From DATGIQ01 sp035295665 (GTDB lineage Bacteria > Planctomycetota > Planctomycetia > Gemmatales > Gemmataceae): a stretch of DNA of 17,184 nucleotides. This document shows, one piece after another, positions 8,092-14,316 of this stretch. How positions within the stretch are numbered: the first letter of the stretch is position 1; each line of letters starts with the position of its first letter. A program made the translations under genes and the position numbers. Where the stretch lies: contig DATGIQ010000293.1 of the NCBI GenBank assembly GCA_035295665.1, forward strand, positions 1 to 17,184, in the 5' to 3' direction. The notes beneath the pieces were generated by a model, which made no database searches, was not told where the DNA came from, and was given only the letters and a program-made list of their open reading frames with translations.

Positions 8092-10584
8092 GTGTTCGAA
8101 CAATTAGAAGCTCCCTTGGGAACGGGGTCGCAACGAATGGCGCTTCGGGAAAGTGGGTCGGCGGCAATTCCCCTCGCCAGCGGCCTGTCCGGCGCTCGAC
8201 CCGTTCCCGCGAAGGTCGCCGTGAATCGCCCGCAGCAATTGCTGGAGTTGGCCGGCAAAGTCAGCCGTGCCAGTTGGGGCGGAATCGGATTTCTTTCCGA
8301 GGGGGAGCTGGTTGAACACCTGACGTTTGGTATTTCAGATCAAAGCGCCACCGAGCTGGCCCGCTCTCCCTGGTATGTTTCGTTTATCCACTTCATCCAC
8401 AGCAGCCCCGCCGCGGTCAGTCTCAAAGAATTGGCCGAGTCCGACTTCATGCTGGCCATGTCGCAAATGGAAGATCCGCGCACTGGGAACCCGGTGGGTG
8501 CACGCCTCACCGCGGACGCGGGCTTTCACTGCCCCGGTTTGGGTTTGCCAGCGATGGGATCCCTACTCGGCATCTCGCTGAATTGTTCCGGCCTTTACCA
8601 GGCGGCGCTCTTCCTGGCGCGCCCTCCGGAGCAGCCCGCCTTCGATGCCACGGATCTAGAAACCGTGCGCGCCGTGTGCTCCTGGCTGGAGCAGGCACGC
8701 ATTTTCGATGGCACGCACTTGCTCACCCGGCTTCGACTGCTCAATCACGTGGCTCAGGCCGCTGCCGGGAGCCTCGAACTCGAGCGCATTCTCTCGGCAG
8801 CCCTCCGCGAGCTCGACCGCCACATTCCTTTACAGGTTGGAGTTATCTGGCTCACCGAGGAAGCCGAGGACGTACAGTCCGGCTGTGGGGAGGCTGCCGG
8901 ACTTCCGCCGACGGAGGCGGCACGGCCATGGCGCGTGGGCCATGCAGGCGCTTCTTGCAATCCCGCCGCTCCGGAACGTGGGGCGAAACCTCTGGCTGCC
9001 AAGGGCCCGTGTCCGTATCCAGCCGCGTCCTCCGACCTGAGCACGACATCGCTGGTCCTGGCGGCCACGAGCGCTGTCGCCAATGAAGAGAGTGGCTTGC
9101 CCGGTTTGAACGTGGGTTCGCGATTTCGCCTGGAAGAAACGCCTTTTGCCACTTGCCTCAGTGAGGGTCAAGCGGTTTATGGCGATCTAGGCCGACCCCT
9201 GGAACGAACGAGCCGGCTTGCGGAGCAATTGGCCCGCGGCCGGGCGTCGGCGCACTTTGCGGTGCCGCTCCGTGCCGGCGACCGAACCGTGGGTATCTTG
9301 CAAAGTGTCTGCACGCGCCCAAGCGGTTTCACGAATGAACAGATCCAACTTCTGTATCTGGTGGCCGACCTGCTGGGCCCGGCGATCTCTAACTGCCGGC
9401 TCTTTGAACGCCTCAGTGGAGCCTACGAGGAATTGCGACACGCACAAACGCAGCTCATCCAGACGGAAAAGATGCGCGCACTGGGGGAGCTGGCGGCCGG
9501 GATGGCACATGATTTCAACAACTCGTTGTGTGCGGTTCTGGGCTTCTTGGAGTTGACGCTGTTGGACAAGGGACTGCCCACTGCCTGCCGCGGCTACCTG
9601 GAATCCAGCCGCACCTGTGCTCTGGATGCTGCCCAGACCGTGCACCGCGTTCAGGACTTTGCCCGCTGGCAGCGGAACGAAGCGGTGACGGACCTCATGG
9701 ATCCCAACGAGCTGGTGCGGCAAACCATCGAGCTGACGCGCCATAAGTGGGGTCGGCCCGCCCTTGTCGGAGAAGCTTCCATCACCGTCGAACAGTACAC
9801 CGAGGCGACGGCGTTGCTGAGCGGCAATCGTGCAGAATTGCGCGAGGTGCTCACCAACCTGGTCTTCAATGCGGTGGATGCCATGCCGCAGGGTGGATCG
9901 TTGGTGCTCCGGAGCTGGAGCGCCGGCTCGGATGTATTCCTTTCGGTGCAAGATACGGGGCTGGGCATCAGCGACGCCGTCCGCCGCCGGCTTTTTGAGC
10001 CGTTCTTCACGACCAAGGGGGAGCGCGGGAACGGTATGGGCTTGAGCGTTTCCTTCGGAATCATTCAGCGCCACAACGGCGAAATTACCGTGGATTCCGT
10101 GCTCAATCGCGGCTCAACCTTCACCATCCGCCTGCCGGCCGCGGCGGAGACCCGCTCGGACGGCACGGTAGCCTCGGTCGAGGCAACCGGGAGCAATTCC
10201 GCGGCTGTGAGTACCGCTCCCAGGAGCTTGCGCATTCTCATCGTGGAAGATGAAGAGAGTATTCGCCGCTTTCTGGCTGCCGGGCTTGTTCAGCTCGGTC
10301 ACCGGCCCCGCGTCGCTTCGAATGCTCAAGAGGGACTCCTGGCTTTCGCGGAAGAGCCTTTTGATGTGGTCGTCACGGATCTGGGCCTTCCAGACGTCAG
10401 TGGGGAAGAGGTGGCACGCCAGGTAACCGAGCGGTCGCCAGAGACGCCCGTCGTGCTCTTGACCGGCTGGGCCGACCAAATCAAGGCCGAGACCCGCTCC
10501 ATTGTCGGTGTTCGCTCCGTGTTGGGCAAACCGATTACACTCAGCAGCTTGGTCAGCACCCTTACGGGCCTGTACGAGGCATAG
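8092..10584 (+). CDS. Soluble GAF hybrid histidine kinase with C-terminal receiver domain
   Basis: The protein has 830 residues from GTG 8092. Two GAF-like sensor regions occupy about 40-205 and 220-440, joined by helices. The kinase core begins with QLIQTEKMRALGELAAGMAHDFNN, whose phospho-acceptor His is residue 473. The ATPase domain has the N-box around Asn593 (NLVFNAVDAM), the G1 box DTGLGIS, FEPFFTTK, and a GNGMGLS G2 box. A receiver domain (about 705-828) begins LRILIVEDEES, carries phospho-acceptor Asp763 in VVTDLGLPD, and ends with the conserved Lys in VLGKPI. No transmembrane segment is seen, so it senses an internal signal. Family knowledge: it autophosphorylates on His, then passes phosphate to its own Asp. 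No DNA-binding output domain is present, so the output must act through another protein; the HD-GYP protein encoded just upstream is a candidate by position only. The 3' end overlaps the convergent BshC-like gene by 23 bp. Confidence 0.94.
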   Translation: MFEQLEAPLGTGSQRMALRESGSAAIPLASGLSGARPVPAKVAVNRPQQLLELAGKVSRASWGGIGFLSEGELVEHLTFGISDQSATELARSPWYVSFIHFIHSSPAAVSLKELAESDFMLAMSQMEDPRTGNPVGARLTADAGFHCPGLGLPAMGSLLGISLNCSGLYQAALFLARPPEQPAFDATDLETVRAVCSWLEQARIFDGTHLLTRLRLLNHVAQAAAGSLELERILSAALRELDRHIPLQVGVIWLTEEAEDVQSGCGEAAGLPPTEAARPWRVGHAGASCNPAAPERGAKPLAAKGPCPYPAASSDLSTTSLVLAATSAVANEESGLPGLNVGSRFRLEETPFATCLSEGQAVYGDLGRPLERTSRLAEQLARGRASAHFAVPLRAGDRTVGILQSVCTRPSGFTNEQIQLLYLVADLLGPAISNCRLFERLSGAYEELRHAQTQLIQTEKMRALGELAAGMAHDFNNSLCAVLGFLELTLLDKGLPTACRGYLESSRTCALDAAQTVHRVQDFARWQRNEAVTDLMDPNELVRQTIELTRHKWGRPALVGEASITVEQYTEATALLSGNRAELREVLTNLVFNAVDAMPQGGSLVLRSWSAGSDVFLSVQDTGLGISDAVRRRLFEPFFTTKGERGNGMGLSVSFGIIQRHNGEITVDSVLNRGSTFTIRLPAAAETRSDGTVASVEATGSNSAAVSTAPRSLRILIVEDEESIRRFLAAGLVQLGHRPRVASNAQEGLLAFAEEPFDVVVTDLGLPDVSGEEVARQVTERSPETPVVLLTGWADQIKAETRSIVGVRSVLGKPITLSSLVSTLTGLYEA

Positions 10585-12235
10585 TTCGGGCAGGCCGACC
10601 GTCCGAGCCTCCGGCGGGCGGTTCGGTCTCCTCGGCCAGGAACTGGGAACAGAACCTTCGCAGCATCGTCTCCGGGTACAAGCAAAACGGATAATCACGG
10701 CGTTCGAGGACGGCATTGGCCTGGAGCTCTTGGGCGCAGCGTTGTTGCTGCTCTTGCAGTGTGCGGAACTGGCTGGCCACGAACGGACGCAGCTTTTCGG
10801 TGAGCTCGCGCAAGACGTGAAACTGTTCCCGCCGGCTGTGCTTGTCGGCAGGGGCTTTCGTAATCCAAGCTTGTTTCTCGGTCGCCAGGTCCAGCGCTGT
10901 GGAAGTTGCGCTCTGTCGATCGAGATGGCGTTGCGGATTGTAGCGAAGATCGCGCAATTCGCTGGACAACTTCCGGTACAGTTCAGGACGTGCCGGAAAG
11001 CCTGGGAGCGGCAACAACAGCGTGGCGGAGAGCACAAGATACTGCGGCGGCTCCCGGCCGTAGAAGCGCTGAGAGATTTCATCCGTCAGCTCGTCATACT
11101 TGCCGCCGCCGATGCCGTGGATAAACAGATCTGCCAGGAAGCAGCGTGCGAACAGCGTATTGGTCAACGCCCGGCTGCGGATCTTGAAGCCGCGTTGCTC
11201 CAGTTCCTGCCAGGCGCGGACCAGGGCGGCCCCTCCCTGGGCGCCTGCCTCCCGATGGTGCGCCGATGGCAAGTCGGGCCAACGTTCTGCATCGACGCGC
11301 AACGCCAACGCGGTCGGGAATTGCCGGGCCCACAAGCGGCCCCGCTGCTGCTGTCCTGTTCGCCAGGCCCAGAAGGGCGTTTCCAGCCACTCGCCTTCCT
11401 GGGCCAGGTCGGGAACGGGATGGTTACGGCTCCGGATCCCGTAGCGGCGTCGATACGCTTGAACGCAACCGTTATAAATTCCGTGAAATCGAGGTAGCTC
11501 CGCTAGCAACTGGCCGGCGAACCAGGCGAACGGTTCGGTACGGCAAAGATGGCTCACGGGCAGCTCAAGATTGGGACACCCCCACCGGCGTTCAAAGGTC
11601 CGGCGGGCGGCAACCAGGCGCTCACCCAGAAGTCGGGTCCGCTTTGCTTGCTTGCCAACCTCTAACCAGAAGGAATCGAGCAGAGGCACAAAGCCCCAAT
11701 CCTGCAGGTGGGGCCCGGCCCGTTTCGGCAAGGAGCCAAACAAGTCTTCATCGTTTACCATGCGCTCTTCAAAGGGGACCTCGCCGCTCCAGTAATCGTA
11801 GGGTAGAGACACCGCGTGGGGCCAGGGGTCTTCGGCGCTGGACAGGACAGGCATCCGGAGTGCGGTTGCCTTGGCCGTATCCTGATCGACGACGAGATTG
11901 ATGGGTGTGGCCCTCAGGGTTTGGGCGAGGCCATTCAGCGCAAAATTCTTGACCCAAACTCCGGGGTGAAAAAGCTCCGGCTGATGCCCGGCCATGAGGA
12001 TGGATGTGTGGCCGAAGTCGGCGGTAGGTTCCCCGGCCTGGTGCAAGTATTCCTTGGCCGCGGCGACCACGACTTCACGCCCTTGACGAAGGAGATCCGT
12101 CGAAGGTCGTCCAAGGACGGGGAAAGGAGCTTGTTCCAGCCGTTGACGGTTGGCGGCAACGATCCGTCCCGCCTCAGTCAACGGTGGCTCTGCGATGATT
12201 GCGCCGTGTTCCTGGGGTGCTTTCAGGGGTGGCAT
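10562..12235 (-). CDS. BshC-like protein (distant relative of bacillithiol synthase)
   Basis: The protein has 557 residues from ATG 12235, with a weak GAAAGGG site upstream. Seen: MAGHQPELFHPGVWVKNFAL at about 81-100 followed by INLVVDQDTAK (about 112-122), a segment ALTNTLFARCFLADLFIHGI (356-375) then GGGKYDEL, then LSATLLLPLPG, a helical charged stretch (about 440-505), and a C-terminal CLYPE motif. The order and spacing recall BshC (GQQ.GL..GPLY..HK, VPVFW.AGEDHD, the GPGE.NY region and a long coiled coil), and the length (about 540) fits. BshC adds cysteine to GlcN-malate to make bacillithiol. The GHQ motif here differs from the GQQ of Firmicutes, and overall similarity looks remote, so the reaction is uncertain; this is inference from memory of the family. 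The gene lies 51 bp after a family 2 glycosyltransferase gene, probably in one transcript. BshA is a GT-B glycosyltransferase, so the neighbour is not the missing BshA. Confidence 0.6.
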   Translation of the reverse strand: MPPLKAPQEHGAIIAEPPLTEAGRIVAANRQRLEQAPFPVLGRPSTDLLRQGREVVVAAAKEYLHQAGEPTADFGHTSILMAGHQPELFHPGVWVKNFALNGLAQTLRATPINLVVDQDTAKATALRMPVLSSAEDPWPHAVSLPYDYWSGEVPFEERMVNDEDLFGSLPKRAGPHLQDWGFVPLLDSFWLEVGKQAKRTRLLGERLVAARRTFERRWGCPNLELPVSHLCRTEPFAWFAGQLLAELPRFHGIYNGCVQAYRRRYGIRSRNHPVPDLAQEGEWLETPFWAWRTGQQQRGRLWARQFPTALALRVDAERWPDLPSAHHREAGAQGGAALVRAWQELEQRGFKIRSRALTNTLFARCFLADLFIHGIGGGKYDELTDEISQRFYGREPPQYLVLSATLLLPLPGFPARPELYRKLSSELRDLRYNPQRHLDRQSATSTALDLATEKQAWITKAPADKHSRREQFHVLRELTEKLRPFVASQFRTLQEQQQRCAQELQANAVLERRDYPFCLYPETMLRRFCSQFLAEETEPPAGGSDGRPARTMPRTGP

Positions 12236-12286
12236 GCGTTCGCAGCCCTTTCGGGATCGACGGCAGCAGCTGGCAGTGGCGTGAGC

Positions 12287-13057
12287 TCACCAACAGCTCT
12301 CCTCGCATGTCCAGACAGAACAACACGGCGAGCAAGCACTTGGTTGCTGGGCCGGTGGGCCGGCAGCGATGGGCTCCTGTTCTGCGGCGGCGATGACCTG
12401 GAGGTAGTAAGCCAGCCGCTGATCCGCGTCGTTGAGGGCACCGCCAAAGGCGCGCTTGCTGTCCAGGTAGACGCGCGGCACGCCGACCTCTTTGATCCGC
12501 AACCCCAGTCGAGCCGCCTGGACCCATAGTTGCAAGGGCATGCCCCAACCAGTCTCGGTGATGCGCAACTGCTCGAGCGCCTCCCTGCGGTAGGCCTTGA
12601 ATCCACAAAAGGCATCGGTCAAGCGCAAGCCAAAACGCTGATTCAGGAGAACGGTGATTTGTCGGTTGATTTCGAGGCGATCTTGCGGCGCCTGTGTATT
12701 TTGTCGAAATTTCCGGAGGTACCGGCTGCCGGAAACAATATCCGCATTATCAATCGCCTCGAGGAGCACGGGGATACGGGCCGGTTCGTGCTGGCCATCG
12801 CAATCAGTCGTGACCAAAACGTCGATCTGTTGCTCTAAAGCAAACGCAAAGGCCGAGATCAGCGCCGCACCGTATCCTCGATTCTGGGGATGCGTGATCA
12901 CCCGAATATCCTGCTGCCCTGTGAGGTATTCCGCCGTGCCGTCGGTCGACCCGTCGTTAACGACCAGGATCTCCGGACTATAACGGCGAACCTCATGAAG
13001 GACGCCAGGAAGATGACGCTCTTCATTGTAAACCGGGATGGCAGTCAGTACGCGCAT
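12287..13057 (-). CDS. Family 2 glycosyltransferase (dolichyl-phosphate-mannose-synthase-like)
   Basis: The protein has 256 residues from ATG 13057, which has GGGAG (13062-13066) 4 nt upstream; a TTG at 13075 would add six residues but lies within the ribosome-binding region. It shows the GT-A fold signatures of family 2: IPVYNEE (7-13), VVNDGSTDGT (32-41), NRGYGAA, and the metal/nucleotide-sugar binding DCD (85-87) in VTTDCDGQH. CGFKAYRREAL follows near 151-161. There is no membrane segment, so it is cytosolic or peripheral. It likely transfers a sugar from a nucleotide donor to a polyprenyl phosphate or another acceptor; donor and acceptor cannot be read from sequence. The last 15 residues hold five cysteines (CSPCCSVWTCEESCW), unusual for the family. 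It is first in a two-gene minus-strand unit with the BshC-like gene and is read from the promoter at 13108-13135. Confidence 0.9.
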   Translation of the reverse strand: MRVLTAIPVYNEERHLPGVLHEVRRYSPEILVVNDGSTDGTAEYLTGQQDIRVITHPQNRGYGAALISAFAFALEQQIDVLVTTDCDGQHEPARIPVLLEAIDNADIVSGSRYLRKFRQNTQAPQDRLEINRQITVLLNQRFGLRLTDAFCGFKAYRREALEQLRITETGWGMPLQLWVQAARLGLRIKEVGVPRVYLDSKRAFGGALNDADQRLAYYLQVIAAAEQEPIAAGPPAQQPSACSPCCSVWTCEESCW

Positions 13058-13061
13058 GGGA

Positions 13062-13066
13062 CTCCC
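13062..13066 (-). promoter_or_regulatory. Ribosome binding site deciding the glycosyltransferase start
   Basis: On the minus strand GGGAG lies 4 nt before ATG 13057. The upstream in-frame TTG (13075) has no such site. Confidence 0.7.
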
Positions 13067-13107
13067 TTCAGTCAATCCGGTTGTGGGCTCAGCAATGACC
13101 CTTCATC

Positions 13108-13135
13108 ATTCTAACCGGCAACTTTGATCCGTCAA
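13108..13135 (-). promoter_or_regulatory. Sigma70-type promoter of the glycosyltransferase/BshC-like unit
   Basis: On the minus strand TTGACG (13130-13135) and TAGAAT (13108-13113) are 16 nt apart, each matching the consensus at five of six bases. The -10 box lies about 50 nt before ATG 13057. It points away from the tRNA promoter at 13222-13249, making a divergent control region. Confidence 0.75.
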
Positions 13136-13141
13136 ATTGAC
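13131..13141. promoter_or_regulatory. Candidate operator palindrome over the -35 box
   Basis: GTCAA-A-TTGAC is a perfect 5+1+5 palindrome that covers most of the -35 box of the glycosyltransferase promoter. A repressor dimer could bind here. It is short, so chance is possible. Confidence 0.3.
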
Positions 13142-13221
13142 CGGCGTTGGACCGGATGTGAGTCGCGCGGGCAACGATCGAGAATGGGGATCGGGTGGCT
13201 TCACGCAGCTGCCCATTGCGG

Positions 13222-13249
13222 TTGACAATTTATGAGCCGGTACTACGAT
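13222..13249 (+). promoter_or_regulatory. Sigma70-type promoter of tRNA-Pro
   Basis: A perfect TTGACA (13222-13227), a 16-nt spacer and TACGAT (13244-13249). The predicted start is only a few bases before the tRNA 5' end at 13260, so the leader is very short. Confidence 0.8.
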
Positions 13250-13259
13250 ACAAAGACCA

Positions 13260-13334
13260 CGGGGCGTAGCTCAGTTTGGCTAGAGCGTACGGTTCGGGAC
13301 CGTAAGGTCGCTGGTTCAAATCCAGTCGCCCCGA
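13260..13334 (+). tRNA. tRNA-Pro (anticodon CGG)
   Basis: A 75-nt cloverleaf. The acceptor stem CGGGGCG pairs with CGCCCCG, giving the C1-G72 pair typical of bacterial tRNA-Pro. The D stem is GCTC/GAGC, the anticodon stem TACGG/CCGTA has loop TTCGGGA with anticodon CGG at 13295-13297, the variable loop has 5 nt, and the T arm is GCTGG-TTCAAAT-CCAGT with one G-T pair. The discriminator is A, and CCA is not encoded. It reads the proline codon CCG. It has its own promoter upstream and a terminator hairpin 14 bp downstream. The 3' half is shared with the end of a recombinase reading frame on the other strand, which suggests it was an integration site. Confidence 0.97.
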
Positions 13335-13819
13335 CTTTTTGCAGAGAGAAGCCCTTCGGCGAGAACGTCGAAGGGCTTTCTCATTGTGGGGACAAGAGTT
13401 ACGCCTTCGAGGCGGCAGTTCAAAAAGACGATTTCGAGGATACGACGCTTCGCCGCGTAATCGGCGGTAACCCATTGCTGCCGAAGCGTTTGCGAAAGTT
13501 CAAAAACTTTCGTGGCCAACTCCGCCGTTTCATCGTGGGAGCGGTCTACCGCGTCGAGTTGCAGCTTGATCGAGGCCAGGCGGTCACGCAATTCGGTGTG
13601 CTTGCGGGCGAACGTCTCCTGGTCGATGTCCTCGGCCAGCCGCATGTTGAGCAGCCGGTCCTGCTGCTGCACCAGCAACGTTTCCTGCCGCTGAAGCTCC
13701 GCACGCTGCGCCAGTGATTCGGCCTGGGCGTCGCGCGTCTGCGATGCCAGCACCAGGCGGAACCAGTTACAGGCGTCTTCCCTATGCACTGCATAGGTCG
13801 GCTGGAACCGTTCCAGCGG
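13316..13819 (-). pseudogene. C-terminal fragment of a large serine recombinase
   Basis: About 167 codons are open after an in-frame TGA at 13820-13822, with only a GTG at 13789 as a possible start. The text (ACNWFRLVLASQTRDAQAES, QQDRLLNMRLAEDID, LRDRLASIKLQLDAVDRS, YAAKRRILEIVFLN, RKPFDVLAEGL) matches the coiled-coil and C-terminal region of large serine recombinases common in planctomycetes. The catalytic Ser domain, the recombinase domain and the zinc ribbon are absent, so it cannot be active; a full gene would be about 500 or more codons. It ends in a TGA inside the T-loop of tRNA-Pro, with the last codons shared with the tRNA 3' half. This fits an element that inserted at the tRNA 3' end and then lost most of its recombinase. 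The cas genes upstream on the same strand may have come with it. Confidence 0.8.
13349..13383 (+). terminator. Hairpin terminator after tRNA-Pro (also lies inside recombinase codons)
   Basis: AAGCCCTTCGGCG (13349-13361) and CGTCGAAGGGCTT (13366-13378) form a 13-bp stem with one G-T pair and an AGAA loop, followed by TTTCTC. A TTTTT run also lies before it at 13336-13340, which reads as A5 on the plus-strand approach and as a T-run only for plus-strand RNA. The stem ends in AA...TT, which helps termination from either side. On the minus strand the same bases encode RKPFDVLAEGLL of the recombinase. Confidence 0.75.
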
Positions 13820-13830
13820 TCAGACGCCTG
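13770..13830. repeat. Cluster of three nested perfect inverted repeats
   Basis: An outer repeat CAGGCGTCT (13770-13778) / AGACGCCTG (13822-13830) encloses two perfect 17-nt odd palindromes: CCTATGCA-C-TGCATAGG (13781-13797) and GCTGGAAC-C-GTTCCAGC (13801-13817). Their centres are 20 bp apart. As single strand this would fold into a 9-bp stem carrying two 6-bp hairpins with 5-nt loops. It lies over the broken 5' end of the recombinase fragment. The function is unknown: a protein-binding site, a folded RNA, or a rearrangement scar. Confidence 0.7.
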
Positions 13831-14316
13831 CCAAGCTCGGTGTCGCGGGGCGATCCGGCCGTGTTCACGCGATGCCGGACGCGCCCCTTTTGTGCAGTTG
13901 CGAACCGCGCTTGGTTTCGCCCTCGGTGTGGCCGATGGCCCAGGCCGTTCGACGGCCCTTGAGACACTGGTCCCGGAGGGCGAAAAAACGCAACGAGGCC
14001 ACACGCCGGAAGGCCAGGGATTCCGCCGCTGTCGCAATGCAGCAACGGGGAGGCAGGAGGCACTGGGATTCCTGCGGCTCTCCGATTGCCCGAAAGCCCT
14101 CAGTAGCCCGGCGAAGAACAAACCCCCGCTCGGAATCCACCTCCGGCTCTGGTGAATGGTGGGGAAGGCACACCTCTGCCTCTGTCGCATTTCGTCGCGG
14201 GGGCGCGGGGCTTGTGAACCCCCGCGACGAAACACTCCGACGGCGAATCGCAATGTCGTCCAATTGCTGTCGCGACACACTTCTGCAAGGAAGTGGCAAT
14301 CCCGTGACATCTAAAG
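13831..14316. other. Gene-poor region between recombinase fragment and csb2
   Basis: No confident gene is seen. A minus-strand frame (13865-14320, 151 codons) would overlap the end of csb2. Its last 50 codons or so (the part reading AWAIGHTEGETKRG) have high G+C at third positions and look more protein-like than the Arg/Pro/Ser-rich rest, so a decayed gene end is possible. In type I-G loci cas4-cas1 and cas2 or an array often follow csb2, but nothing resembling Cas1, Cas2 or Cas4 is present, and no repeated unit with regular spacing is visible. A 14-bp inverted repeat sits at 14190-14232. Confidence 0.6.
14190..14232. repeat. Perfect 14-bp inverted repeat downstream of csb2
   Basis: TTTCGTCGCGGGGG (14190-14203) and CCCCCGCGACGAAA (14219-14232) are separated by 15 nt. 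The stem is very GC-rich. No T-run follows on either strand, so it is not a standard terminator, though it could protect the 3' end of the cas transcript, which ends about 85 nt upstream on the minus strand. Confidence 0.65.

Noticed and set aside
10502..12529. Plus-strand frames of 331 (10502-11497) and 237 (11816-12529) codons
   Set aside because: They lie opposite the BshC-like and glycosyltransferase genes, whose motifs are clear on the minus strand.
13230..13475. 81-codon minus-strand frame reading GRLDLNQRPYGPEPYALAK
   Set aside because: This is the well-known false protein from reading the antisense strand of a tRNA gene.
13840..13858. TCGCCCCG shared with the tRNA 3' end, considered as a second attachment site
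   Set aside because: The match is only 8 nt and inverted relative to the tRNA; a direct repeat is expected.
14011..14080. Two imperfect copies of GGGATTCC-NGCGG about 50 bp apart, considered as CRISPR repeats
   Set aside because: Only two short, diverged copies exist, with no regular spacing or longer identity; not an array.
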